Positions 16,366 to 24,510 are shown, counted from the first letter of the stretch. The stretch: 64,000 bases of DNA from Mucilaginibacter mali (GCF_013283875.1 NZ_CP054139.1:1-64000), one strand, 5' to 3'. The notes: generated by a model not told the origin, from the letters alone. Translations and numbers: made by a program.

Positions 16366-17174
16366 AAAAGCAAAAAGTGAATAAACCTGCCGTACATATT
16401 ATACAAAAGGAATTGTTACAGCCCTATAATCCTGTTACCATTAACCTGATTGGTGCAGGGGGAACAGGTAGCCAATTGTTGACCGCTTTGGCAAGGATGA
16501 ACCATGCCTTAACCGCATTAGGCCATGCAGGTGTTTATGTCAGGGTATTTGATGATGACCAAGTTGATACCGCCAATTTGGGCAGGCAACTGTTTACCAC
16601 CGCTGAATTAGGCCAGTACAAATCCGTTGCCCTCATCAACCGTATCAACCGTTTTTTCGGTACGAACTGGAAAGCGGAAACCATCCGTTATAACAAACAA
16701 TCCCTAAAGGACAGGGATTTGGCAAGCGCAGTAATTACCATTTCCTGTGTAGATACTGTTAGCGCACGGTATGAGATAGGCGAGATATTGCAACACCTGA
16801 CCAAGAATTACGGCGGTCGCAACCGTGTAAAATACTGGCTTGATTTCGGCAATAGCCGTTCAAGCGGACAGGTCATTTTATCTACCCTTGAAAAAATCAC
16901 ACAACCTGCATCTGCATTATACCGTCCTGTAGAAAACCTCCCCTTGGTTACAGAAGAATTTAAGGAACTGCTGAACGGTTCGGAACATGAAGATAATACC
17001 CCAAGCTGTTCATTAGCGGAAGCCCTGACCAAACAGGACTTGTTTATTAATTCAGCATTAGCGAATTGTGGAGCCTCATTGCTTTGGCAGATGTTCCGTG
17101 AGGGAATATTATTTAATCGTGGTTTTTTCCTGAACCTTGCGGATTTCAGGACACAGCCCTTAAAAGTGGCTTAA
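16362..17174 (+). CDS. PRTRC system ThiF-family protein, E1-like activating enzyme
   Basis: A 270-residue ThiF/MoeB/E1-fold protein. The nucleotide loop GAGGTGS is at 31-37, followed by the E1 hallmarks DDDQVDTANLGRQLF (Asp, Asn and Arg contacts to ATP) and SCVDTVSARYEIGE (metal or ATP-binding Asp). The C-terminal part has NTPSCSLAEALTKQD with a candidate thioester cysteine. Such enzymes adenylate the terminal glycine of a beta-grasp protein, and PRTRC C just upstream ends in GTKG. It closes the cassette, overlaps the B gene by 4 bases, and is followed by GC-rich hairpins. The substrate is inferred. Confidence 0.9.
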   Translation: MKKQKVNKPAVHIIQKELLQPYNPVTINLIGAGGTGSQLLTALARMNHALTALGHAGVYVRVFDDDQVDTANLGRQLFTTAELGQYKSVALINRINRFFGTNWKAETIRYNKQSLKDRDLASAVITISCVDTVSARYEIGEILQHLTKNYGGRNRVKYWLDFGNSRSSGQVILSTLEKITQPASALYRPVENLPLVTEEFKELLNGSEHEDNTPSCSLAEALTKQDLFINSALANCGASLLWQMFREGILFNRGFFLNLADFRTQPLKVA

Positions 17175-17188
17175 ACTGATTTACAAAA

Positions 17189-17224
17189 CCCGCCGGAATT
17201 GTCCGGCGGGCGGGCATACGCCCG
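17189..17224 (+). terminator. GC-rich double hairpin after the PRTRC operon
   Basis: A 9-bp stem CCCGCCGGA/TCCGGCGGG with a 4-base loop (17189-17210) is directly followed by CGGGC/GCCCG (17211-17224). A T tract does not follow, so termination may be partial. A 9-bp inverted repeat (17234-17242 with 17275-17283) follows. Confidence 0.4.
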
Positions 17225-17326
17225 CCCCGTTTTCGCCCCGTGCTTTCGCTTTGATAACTGAAGATCGGTGAAATCACGGGGCGCGGCATTTCAACAGACC
17301 TGGTTTAAAAATATTTTAGCGGATGA

Positions 17327-17806
17327 TCAGTCCTGTAAGCGTTCATCGCGTTGCCACTCAAAAATATGTCTGCGCGCATCACCCAGACAAAATAAGGCTT
17401 TACGTTTGGCTGAATCCAGATCATTTTGCCATGATGGCCAAGGATGGCTATACCCCGTTGGTTGGTGAACGATACTGATATGCCAGCGGCCTTTGGTCTG
17501 CGGCGAAAGATTGAGCATAAAGTCGCCGGCTTTACCTGCATAACTTCCTCTTGGACCAGGTACCCATTGCAGGTCTTGGTTCCTTTCATCTTCCATATGC
17601 TGCAAATAGGTCAACATATTTATGATCACTTTAATTTCACCTGATACAGCTGTATCTCCGGCGAGCATTCGCTGGATACTACGTACGACTGCATCCTGTG
17701 ACCGATGATCACCCCAGGTTCTCAGGCGACTGGCCAGTTCAGCAGGTGTTAATGCTAATTCATTGTATTGGGTATTGAAGTAACCCAGTTCATCTGTCAA
17801 TTCCAT
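17327..17806 (-). CDS. Putative HTH protein divergent from the nuclease/MBL unit
   Basis: The protein is 159 residues from ATG 17806; an in-frame start at 17860 would add 18 residues of poor quality. The N-terminal part (ALTPAELASRLRTWGDHRSQ ... VVRSIQRMLAGDTAVSG) resembles an XRE-like helix-turn-helix. The C-terminal part (NLSPQTKGRWHISIVHQ ... ARRHIFEWQRDERLQ) is a small alpha/beta domain I do not recognise. It is divergent from the two-gene nuclease/hydrolase unit, so a regulator or antitoxin role is possible. It could also be unrelated cargo. Confidence 0.6.
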   Translation of the reverse strand: MELTDELGYFNTQYNELALTPAELASRLRTWGDHRSQDAVVRSIQRMLAGDTAVSGEIKVIINMLTYLQHMEDERNQDLQWVPGPRGSYAGKAGDFMLNLSPQTKGRWHISIVHQPTGYSHPWPSWQNDLDSAKRKALFCLGDARRHIFEWQRDERLQD

Positions 17807-17969
17807 AATCCAACCATTTATGGAACAATAATACGTCATTATGTCGTATATTAAAACCACAAATGCAATTATTTATTAACATTTTTGTTAAATCAATTGC
17901 ACAAAATTGTATTTTCAGTTTCGTTATACGCTAAAATGATGACCTTTGCATGTTTAAAATCAATATTAT

Positions 17970-19607
17970 ATGCCGATCCAGATCGTAAGAAATTTAGAAA
18001 TACCAGTACTTAGTTTTGACTTTAGTGAAGAATACTGGCCGCTGATCAGTGCCCCGGTCAAAGATACCTACGGACTTGGAGAAGTAAAAGATGCAGCAAC
18101 TGTACAGGAAGCCCTCAAACTGGCCTTTGCCAAATGCGGCGAATTGTTTATTGGCATTATCACAGGAGAAACACGCGCGTCCTTTTATCTGTATGTTCAG
18201 CACCTGCTGGAAAATACCATTGATGTGTTTAAGGCGATGCTGGGCGGGGAAGAGTTCCCGGAAATCAACAGCAGTGAGTTTGCTAACATCAGGCGAACTT
18301 TACGCATTATCCTGGAACAATCCACTACAGTGGATATGGCTGGTACTCCGAATTTCATGGCGGAGATCACGCGAAATCGCCATGCTTATCATGATACCTT
18401 AGATAGATTACTTTACCTGGGCTACCAGGCGTTTATAATTAGCCAGGAAATCGCCAGAAGCCAGCTGTTCCCGAGATCAGGTAACTTTGATATTGATGGT
18501 GATGGATTGTTAGGTATGGGCACGGAGCCTGCTTATAAACCAATTTTCGATTACCTGGAACGGGATATCCATAATCATGATGAAGGTGTGACCCTGTACC
18601 ACACGATTGAGGATCTGATCGGGGTATGGAGAGAATTAGGTGTGGAGTATGGCGAGATGAGCAGCTTTTTTGCCGAACAGATCAAAGACCCGCGCTATAG
18701 GTTTGCTCTTATCGACAAGACTCATTTTTATGAGCAGGCAAGAAACGCATTTGGACAACATGGCGAAATTGCAATTAGCTTCTATGATGGTCTGACAGTT
18801 AGCCGTAGAAATGTACTGAGTTTTGAGGATTGCATATTGCGCAGCCAGGATATGAAACGCATCATGTACCGCCCATTGGTGGAGATTAATGTGGATGGCC
18901 AGGTCTACATCATGGCGGGGTTTAACCGATGGTTGGAGTGCCTGAGCACGTTAACTACTAATGCTTTGCCCTGGGGGCATGTGGCGGAGGAATGGAATCA
19001 GCATAAGCCGATCAGGAAATTCGTGCAGCATCTGCAGGATACCCATGATGATATACTGGAGGACGCAGCCGTTGAATTATTGAAAGTTGTTCAGATGCCT
19101 TATGATAAATCTATAAAAAGCTTAAGGCAGCATAAGGGTAACAACTTCCCGATTGATAAATTAAAAGGTGTGGGTGAGATCGACCTCGTGTTTGCAGATA
19201 TCCAAAAGAAGGTGCTGTATATAGTGGAGTGCAAGCATAACAAATCACGCTTCGATTATTTTAACTGGAAACGGGATTATACAGTGTTTAAAGAAAAATA
19301 TGAAACCCAGCTGAATAACAAGATCACATTTGCAAATGAGCATACCGAACGCATATTGGTCCATCTGGAGGTGGTCAATGGTATACAGATAGAGGATAAG
19401 GGCGATTATAAGGTTCAGGGCATATTCCTGATCAATGCGCCTTCACTTTATATGTATGATGCGGTATATCCAACGTTAACGCTTCACAACCTGGAACAAT
19501 TGTTAAATCGGCAATATGTGATACCACAGTTTGCACTCACTCTACCTGATGGACAGGAGATCCTGGTGGAGCAACCTTATTTTACTAACTTGGCGAAGCT
19601 CATTTAA
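17970..19607 (+). CDS. PD-(D/E)XK-type nuclease-domain protein of unknown family
   Basis: The 545-residue protein has a long N-terminal part (1-380) I cannot place, largely helical. The C-terminal part has a restriction-endonuclease-like site: GEIDLVFADIQ (Glu403, Asp405) followed 13 residues later by VECKHNK (Glu420, Lys422). That D...ExK spacing is typical of PD-(D/E)XK nucleases, which cut DNA or RNA. It is followed 7 bases downstream by a metallo-beta-lactamase-fold gene and preceded by a divergent HTH gene. The pair occupies the cargo position between the PRTRC cassette and the integrase of the mobile segment, so a defence role is my inference. Confidence 0.72.
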   Translation: MPIQIVRNLEIPVLSFDFSEEYWPLISAPVKDTYGLGEVKDAATVQEALKLAFAKCGELFIGIITGETRASFYLYVQHLLENTIDVFKAMLGGEEFPEINSSEFANIRRTLRIILEQSTTVDMAGTPNFMAEITRNRHAYHDTLDRLLYLGYQAFIISQEIARSQLFPRSGNFDIDGDGLLGMGTEPAYKPIFDYLERDIHNHDEGVTLYHTIEDLIGVWRELGVEYGEMSSFFAEQIKDPRYRFALIDKTHFYEQARNAFGQHGEIAISFYDGLTVSRRNVLSFEDCILRSQDMKRIMYRPLVEINVDGQVYIMAGFNRWLECLSTLTTNALPWGHVAEEWNQHKPIRKFVQHLQDTHDDILEDAAVELLKVVQMPYDKSIKSLRQHKGNNFPIDKLKGVGEIDLVFADIQKKVLYIVECKHNKSRFDYFNWKRDYTVFKEKYETQLNNKITFANEHTERILVHLEVVNGIQIEDKGDYKVQGIFLINAPSLYMYDAVYPTLTLHNLEQLLNRQYVIPQFALTLPDGQEILVEQPYFTNLAKLI

Positions 19608-19614
19608 CCTAATC

Positions 19615-20928
19615 ATGAAACGAATGTACAGAGGCGAGTTTATATTTCATCCTATTGGGCAAGGCTGTTATTATACAGGCGAACTTTTCAATGAAAAAGA
19701 AAGGCTTTTCAGCTTTGTCTATGATTGTGGTACCAATTCAGAACAGCAATATATCCGCGATGCCGTAGCTGGCTGGCCAGTCAAAGCAGAACAGCAAAAG
19801 ATCAATGTATGCATTATCTCCCATTTTCATAGCGATCATACCAGTGGTATTCCGCAGTTACTTAAAAGCACCCGATGCGACCGTTTGGTGATCCCTTATT
19901 ATGACCCATTCCAACGATTGATGGTTTACCTGGAATCGGACAACGATGATGATGAATACCGGCGGATGATGCAAAACCCTTATGTTTATTTTTCAGGAGA
20001 GGGTTTTAATATCGGCCAGATCATAGTCGTGCGCGGTGGCGGTACGGAAACTAATCTTCAGGACCGTAGCCCCAAAGCACCATCACCCTCAGAAAGCAGC
20101 AATTTGAATACGGAACAGTTTGATCTCAATAAGGACGAGGATGAATATTATCAGGATGAGTACGAACAGAATGATAGCTTAAATGAGCAATTCTTTAGGC
20201 AATTACAAATTGAAGACCCTAACGCTGATCCTGATAAGGTGAAGGTGAGGCACCTGCCGTACCAACTGCGAACTCCGCTTTATAAATTCATTTTTTATAC
20301 ACTATCTGAAGAAGATGGTTCTGATATTGAAATAAAACGGAAAACTGCGGCCCTACGAAAAGCGGTTGACGATTATTTTGCTGCGGCAAAACGTGATGCC
20401 ACCTCAGGCGTTTCTACTTTCCAGGATCTTTTTAATGCTAAACCTATCAAAGAGATCGCGCGGATATACCGGCGCATATTTGGGGCTGCTCAACTAAATG
20501 GCACATCATTAGCGGTCTTTCATCGTTTTACGCTTGAATCTGGGGGTTATGATATCTTCCACAGACATCACTCAGGTATGCGCCACTTGTACCATGTTAA
20601 CCGCAATCATGCGACCATGATGACCGGTGATCTGGAATTGAACACCCGCGAAAAATTGATATTGTTTCAGGATTACTATCACGCCCACCTGGACGAAATA
20701 GCTTATTTTCAGGTAATGCATCATGGCTCGGACAAGAATTGGCCATTTAGTGTAACTGAAAGCAGGCTGCATACTTTTCCGGATTATGTGATTAACCACG
20801 GCTTAGGGCGGAAACACCATCCAGGACCTGAAGTAACCAAATTGCTGCGTTCGGTTAAACCACATAACACCTTATTGAATAATGAATTAACAAAGCTTCA
20901 CTATTCGATTTACTATGGCACGGTATGA
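19615..20928 (+). CDS. Metallo-beta-lactamase-fold hydrolase (ComEC/RNase-Z-like)
   Basis: ATG 19615 is preferred because it starts 7 bases after the upstream stop and gives a clean 437-residue protein. The fold motif SHFHSDHTSGIP (His70, His72, Asp74, His75) defines a dinuclear-metal metallo-beta-lactamase site. Later motifs are MTGDLELN (bridging Asp) and VMHHGSDKNWP (His ligand), the pattern of the ComEC-type subgroup that includes nucleases. A long acidic insertion (KDEDEYYQDEYEQND) splits the domain. It is co-transcribed with the nuclease upstream; a terminator hairpin follows. The substrate is unknown, but a nucleic acid or nucleotide is likely. Confidence 0.85.
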   Translation: MKRMYRGEFIFHPIGQGCYYTGELFNEKERLFSFVYDCGTNSEQQYIRDAVAGWPVKAEQQKINVCIISHFHSDHTSGIPQLLKSTRCDRLVIPYYDPFQRLMVYLESDNDDDEYRRMMQNPYVYFSGEGFNIGQIIVVRGGGTETNLQDRSPKAPSPSESSNLNTEQFDLNKDEDEYYQDEYEQNDSLNEQFFRQLQIEDPNADPDKVKVRHLPYQLRTPLYKFIFYTLSEEDGSDIEIKRKTAALRKAVDDYFAAAKRDATSGVSTFQDLFNAKPIKEIARIYRRIFGAAQLNGTSLAVFHRFTLESGGYDIFHRHHSGMRHLYHVNRNHATMMTGDLELNTREKLILFQDYYHAHLDEIAYFQVMHHGSDKNWPFSVTESRLHTFPDYVINHGLGRKHHPGPEVTKLLRSVKPHNTLLNNELTKLHYSIYYGTV

Positions 20929-21009
20929 CCATAGTAATAATTGTAAAAAATGTTTACGTTTGCACCATACTTCGGCGGAACTCTCTGCCGATTGTGATAA
21001 GGTTTAGGT

Positions 21010-21037
21010 AAAAGCCCTTTTTCGGAAGGGCTTTTTT
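21010..21037 (+). terminator. Bidirectional terminator between the hydrolase and HTH genes
   Basis: A 10-bp stem AAAAGCCCTT/AAGGGCTTTT (21010-21019 with 21026-21035) with a 6-base loop is followed by Ts. It sits between two convergent genes, and the A run on the other side can serve the minus-strand gene. Confidence 0.8.
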
Positions 21038-21335
21038 ATGCGGCCTTTTCCGCCTTTATCCTGATCCTTTTGCTTTTCACTTCACCGGATAATACCCGGT
21101 TAATATCATCAATGCTATAGTACAGGATACCGCCGATCTTGGTAAAGGGTATCGTACCGTTGTCCCTTAATGTCTGAAGCGTATTGTCAGATATTTTGAG
21201 CAGGTTTTTAACCTGGTAACTCTTTAGCCACTTTTTAGGTTCTTCTATAGCATGTCCTAAAAGGCTCTTGATCTGATTCAGTAATTGCTGGCCAAATTCC
21301 TGCAAATCTTCTTTAGTTATGATTTCTGCTGCCAT
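21036..21335 (-). CDS. Excisionase-like helix-turn-helix protein
   Basis: A 99-residue protein with a MerR/excisionase-type helix-turn-helix in its middle: WLKSYQVKNLLKISDNTLQ followed by LRDNGTIPFTKIGGILYYS. It ends in a basic tail (KSKRIRIKAEKAA). Such proteins in Bacteroidota conjugative elements act as recombination directionality factors or transcription regulators. It lies 1.2 kb from the integrase and in the same orientation, with the YhcG-type gene between. An excision role is inferred from the family and context. Confidence 0.75.
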   Translation of the reverse strand: MAAEIITKEDLQEFGQQLLNQIKSLLGHAIEEPKKWLKSYQVKNLLKISDNTLQTLRDNGTIPFTKIGGILYYSIDDINRVLSGEVKSKRIRIKAEKAA

Positions 21336-21470
21336 AATTCATATCATTTGAGGTAAATTGATACAAACTTGCCTGAATTTATAATGATTTGTATCCGACA
21401 CCATCCGAGTCGGATATAAACTTTCTGCAAATTGGTCTATTAAAATGTAAGGTTGAAGAATAAAGGAAAT

Positions 21471-21535
21471 CCCAATGAATTGTGAACGCACTGCGTTCAT
21501 TATTCATTGGGATTCAAATTTGCGGTCGCAAATTT
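21471..21535. repeat. Nested palindromes upstream of the YhcG-type stop
   Basis: A nearly perfect 41-base hairpin (21471-21511) has outer arms CCCAATGAAT/ATTCATTGGG and inner arms TGAACGCA/TGCGTTCA. It is followed by a second palindrome AAATTTGCG/CGCAAATTT (21516-21535), ending at the stop codon of the YhcG-type gene. The first may act as a terminator for either side. A related palindrome lies inside that gene at 22268-22296. Confidence 0.7.
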
Positions 21536-22561
21536 TTAAGCGTCGTTATTAGGAAATTCTTCCTGTCCCAACTCCTTTTGCTTGCTGATCTCTTTCTCAA
21601 TTTCATCAGCCAATTGTTCAGCCGATGGTAGATAGAGTTGATATTTGGAGGCAAAGATGTTGCTGTTTTCCGGCAACGTAAATTTAACGACCGTATCATT
21701 TTTCTCCAGGCATAATAAGATGCCCACCGTAGGCGTTTCATGCGTCAGCTTTTCGATGCGGTCATAATAATTCACATACATTTGCAATTGGCCGATATCC
21801 TGATGGGTGATCTTATGTGTTTTCAGTTCGATAATAACGAAACACTGTAAAAGCCTGTTATAAAACACAAGATCAACAAAAAAATCATCGCCATCCAAAT
21901 GGATGCGCTTTTGCCTGGCTACGAAGGAAAAACCATTACCAAGCTCCAGCATGAACTCTTGCAGGTGGGTGATCAAAGCATTTTCAAGATCCTTTTCATA
22001 ATATGCGGCTTCTGGTTTAAGTCTCAAAAATTCGAGTATCATTGGGTCTTTGATAATATCCTGCGGTTTATCCGGTTGCTTTTCGTTACGAGCTACAGAC
22101 AGAACTTTTTCTTTGTCTGTGCTCAAAAGAAGTCTCTCATAAAGTTGGCTACCAATTTGGCGATCCATCTGTCTGGCGGTCCAATTGTTCTTTGCAGTTT
22201 CTTGAATATAAAACTCCCTTTTTTCGGTTTCTTCCATACTCAGAAGCGACCGATAATGCGTCCATGTCAATTGTGTACGCAGTGCGTACACAATTGGGAA
22301 AGTTCTGTAGAATTGTCTAAAGTGATTTAAATTTCTTGCAGAAAATGCGTTACCAAATTGTGGCATAAGTTCTTCTGCCAAATATGGGATTAGGCGCTCT
22401 CCATAAACAGCGCGATCTTTGCCATGTTGTTCCTCTTCAAAAATCCTTTTACCAATATGCCAAAACATAACCACTCTTTCATGATCAATGGCACGGGCAG
22501 CTGAGATCCTGGCACCTTCAATTAAAACCTTGATCTCACTTATCAAAATTATCTCGCTCAT
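21536..22561 (-). CDS. YhcG/DUF1016-type PD-(D/E)XK nuclease
   Basis: The 341-residue protein has the two parts of the YhcG (DUF1016) family. The N-terminal helical domain contains VVMFWHIGKRIFEEEQ and the Trp-rich LRTQLTWTHYRSLLSMEE. The C-terminal nuclease domain contains DDFFVDLVFYN and FVIIELKTHK (Asp, then Glu-x-Lys). Members are predicted structure-specific nucleases frequent in mobile elements and near restriction systems. Its ATG overlaps the integrase stop by 4 bases, so the two are coupled. Function in defence or DNA processing is inferred. Confidence 0.9.
   Translation of the reverse strand: MSEIILISEIKVLIEGARISAARAIDHERVVMFWHIGKRIFEEEQHGKDRAVYGERLIPYLAEELMPQFGNAFSARNLNHFRQFYRTFPIVYALRTQLTWTHYRSLLSMEETEKREFYIQETAKNNWTARQMDRQIGSQLYERLLLSTDKEKVLSVARNEKQPDKPQDIIKDPMILEFLRLKPEAAYYEKDLENALITHLQEFMLELGNGFSFVARQKRIHLDGDDFFVDLVFYNRLLQCFVIIELKTHKITHQDIGQLQMYVNYYDRIEKLTHETPTVGILLCLEKNDTVVKFTLPENSNIFASKYQLYLPSAEQLADEIEKEISKQKELGQEEFPNNDA
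22268..22296. repeat. Perfect palindrome inside the YhcG-type gene
   Basis: CAATTGTGTACGCA and its exact reverse complement are separated by one base, making a 29-base perfect palindrome in coding sequence (encoding the IVYALRTQL part). Its core resembles the palindrome 0.8 kb away at 21483-21499. Confidence 0.75.
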
Positions 22562-23820
22562 ACTAATTCCTCCTCCAATTTTTCATCAACAACTTCAGCA
22601 TTAACCAGCAAACGTGCCTTTAAGGCCTGCATATCCCGGTTAACCTTTTTATCTTTCATTTTTGCATAGATCTGGGTAGTGGTTAATTTAGTATGACCAA
22701 GCATTTTGCTGACCGTTTCTAATGGCACATCATTTTCGAGGGTAACTGTTGTAGCAAATGTGTGTCGTGCAATGTGAGTGGTTAACACTTTTTCAATACC
22801 GGCCAGATCTCCGATCTCTTTTAAATAGGCATTCATTTTTTGATTGCTCTTTACCGGCAACAACCTGTTCTCGATTATGCGGGCATCATGTTCTACATAG
22901 CGCTCTATAATTTCTATGGCTTGTGGAATTAAAGGAACATTGGCCTCGATAGCAGTTTTGGTTCGGGTGGTCTTGATCCAGGTTACCCCATCTGTACCGG
23001 TAACCACATGTTGAGGGGTTAGTTTATCCACGTCAACAAAAGCATAACCGGTATAGCAGCAAAACAAAAAGGTATCCCTCACCTCAGCCAATCGTTTCAC
23101 TTTAAAATGATATTCGGCCAACTGGTTGATCTCCTCCCATTCAAGTTCAACACGGTTTACCTTATTATAGGTGCATTTAAAAAGGTTGAAGGGATTGTGG
23201 CTCATCCATTGATTATTGACAGCCAGGTTAATGATCTTTTTAAGATTTTTGATATACCGCATGGCGGTATTGTGTTCGATCTTATCTTCGGTTTTCAGAT
23301 ACATTTCCAAACCGGTCACAAAAGCGTAATCGATGGACTCCAGATAAACATCAGGTTTCTTATACCTGAACTGTATGTACTCCGCAGTTTTTTTGCGGAC
23401 GGTTTTATACTTCGTTAAGGTTGCGCGAACAAAATTCTTATCCAGTAATTTTTCCAGATCGTTATTATGCTCATCGAATACTTCTAATAGCATCCGGTGT
23501 TTTACTTCTTCGCCGGTGAATTTGCGTTTGATCTTTTCAGCAGTTATAAAGTCTTCGATACGTTTAAGATCCTCAAAAGCCCGACGGATTCCATAGATGG
23601 AATCATTGATACAAGCATTGATCTCGCGGGCATCCTGGCCGCTGCCTCTTAAATAACCGCTCTCTGCATCCCACTTTTTAGGATCGACCTTTCGCCCAAG
23701 CGAAATTTCGGTGCGTTTGGTTAGATAGGTAATACGCGCATAAAGCGGAACCATACCTTGTGAATCTGTTTTTCTTTTGTCAGCCCAAATCAGGACTGCA
23801 AACTTCTGTGCGTTTTTCAT
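22558..23820 (-). CDS. Tyrosine recombinase/integrase, IntDOT-like
   Basis: The protein is 420 residues from ATG 23820, where MKNAQKFAVLIWADKRK fits the arm-binding domain of Bacteroidota integrases; the open frame goes 32 codons further upstream but that part looks non-homologous. A SAM-like core domain follows. The catalytic domain ends with THIARHTFATTVTL (His and Arg), MLGHTKL (His) and the Tyr of TTTQIYAKM. The expected first Arg is missing: the region reads CYTGYAFVDVDKL, as in IntDOT-type enzymes. It is probably responsible for inserting the element at the nearby tRNA-Asp gene. Confidence 0.93.
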   Translation of the reverse strand: MKNAQKFAVLIWADKRKTDSQGMVPLYARITYLTKRTEISLGRKVDPKKWDAESGYLRGSGQDAREINACINDSIYGIRRAFEDLKRIEDFITAEKIKRKFTGEEVKHRMLLEVFDEHNNDLEKLLDKNFVRATLTKYKTVRKKTAEYIQFRYKKPDVYLESIDYAFVTGLEMYLKTEDKIEHNTAMRYIKNLKKIINLAVNNQWMSHNPFNLFKCTYNKVNRVELEWEEINQLAEYHFKVKRLAEVRDTFLFCCYTGYAFVDVDKLTPQHVVTGTDGVTWIKTTRTKTAIEANVPLIPQAIEIIERYVEHDARIIENRLLPVKSNQKMNAYLKEIGDLAGIEKVLTTHIARHTFATTVTLENDVPLETVSKMLGHTKLTTTQIYAKMKDKKVNRDMQALKARLLVNAEVVDEKLEEELV

Positions 23821-23925
23821 TTGAATAAATTTTAAATACCTGATAAATAATCTGGACACGAAAACTCGCTTTTCGTGACTAATTTTCACTTTGTCAAGTG
23901 CTTTAAAATCAATCAATTAACCCCT

Positions 23926-24208
23926 TATTCGGTGACCTATTTTGAATAATTAAAATAGGTCACCGAGTTAGTCACCAAAACCATAAAATCCGGCCTATTT
24001 TCCGGCTCCCGAACCCTACGGATCATAATATCCGCAGGGTTCTGAGATGGTCTGATATCCCCTCTGATTAAGGTCGTTTTTAAACCAGAAATTTGCGTTA
24101 AAATGAGGTGTTTTGAGGCCAAATTTTATGATTGCAAATATTTGATTTACAATTAGTTAATCATTGATTTGGCGACTAAATTAGGTCTTCTGAAGCAGTC
24201 ACCGAATA
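23926..24208. repeat. GGTGAC-type inverted repeats next to the integrase
   Basis: CGGTGACCTATTTT and its exact reverse complement (23930-23943 with 23952-23965) form a 14-bp inverted repeat with an 8-base centre. A further GTCACC copy (23971-23976) follows. The 11-mer TATTCGGTGAC (23926-23936) recurs inverted at 24198-24208. Such sites fit integrase or excisionase arm or core binding sites; this is inference from location. Confidence 0.55.
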
Positions 24209-24260
24209 GGTCGCTGGCTGAGTCATAAATGCTGAGGTGCTATGCGGAATTTTGGGTATA

Positions 24261-24295
24261 AAAAAAGCGCTTAGACCAGTAATCTAAGCGCTTTT
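24261..24295 (-). terminator. Terminator of tRNA-Asp
   Basis: A perfect 13-bp stem (24263-24275 with 24283-24295) with a 7-base loop lies 24 bases past the tRNA 3' end and ends in a T tract on the minus strand. Confidence 0.85.
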
Positions 24296-24318
24296 ACGAA
24301 GCTTTTAGGGCTTCTTAG

Positions 24319-24392
24319 CGGAATGGACGGGACTCGAACCCGCGACCCCATGCGTGACAGGCATGTATTCTAACCAGCTGAACTACCACTCC
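24319..24392 (-). tRNA. tRNA-Asp (GTC anticodon)
   Basis: The reverse strand gives a full 74-base cloverleaf: acceptor stem GGAGTGG pairing with CCATTCC (one G-U pair), D-loop with AGCTGGTTAGA, anticodon loop CTGTCAC with GTC at 24356-24358, and T-arm CGGGTTCGAGTCCCG. The CCA end is not encoded. It decodes Asp codons GAC and GAU. The 3' end points toward the integrase 500 bases away, as expected for a tRNA gene used as an integration site. Confidence 0.97.
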
Positions 24393-24407
24393 TCCCGTTT
24401 GGGAATG

Positions 24408-24438
24408 CAAATATACGCATCAAATTCTATTACACAAA
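24408..24438 (-). promoter_or_regulatory. Promoter of tRNA-Asp
   Basis: On the minus strand a -33 TTTG (24438-24435) and a -7 TATATTTG (24415-24408) are exactly 19 bases apart, the consensus spacing of Bacteroidota primary-sigma promoters. It lies 15 bases before the tRNA 5' end. Confidence 0.75.
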
Positions 24439-24510
24439 CAATTTTTGCAAAAACTCCAACATTGCTTGTAAGGGCCTGAAAATGTTGGCGATAATTTTCA
24501 ATAAAAAATG

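Larger units (their letters stand above)
23821..24318. other. Gap between integrase and tRNA-Asp, candidate attachment region
   Basis: About 500 bases with no supported gene. It contains the integrase promoter side, the GGTGAC-type repeats and inverted repeat given separately, and the tRNA terminator hairpin. Its position between the integrase start and the tRNA 3' end is typical of an attachment region. Confidence 0.5.
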
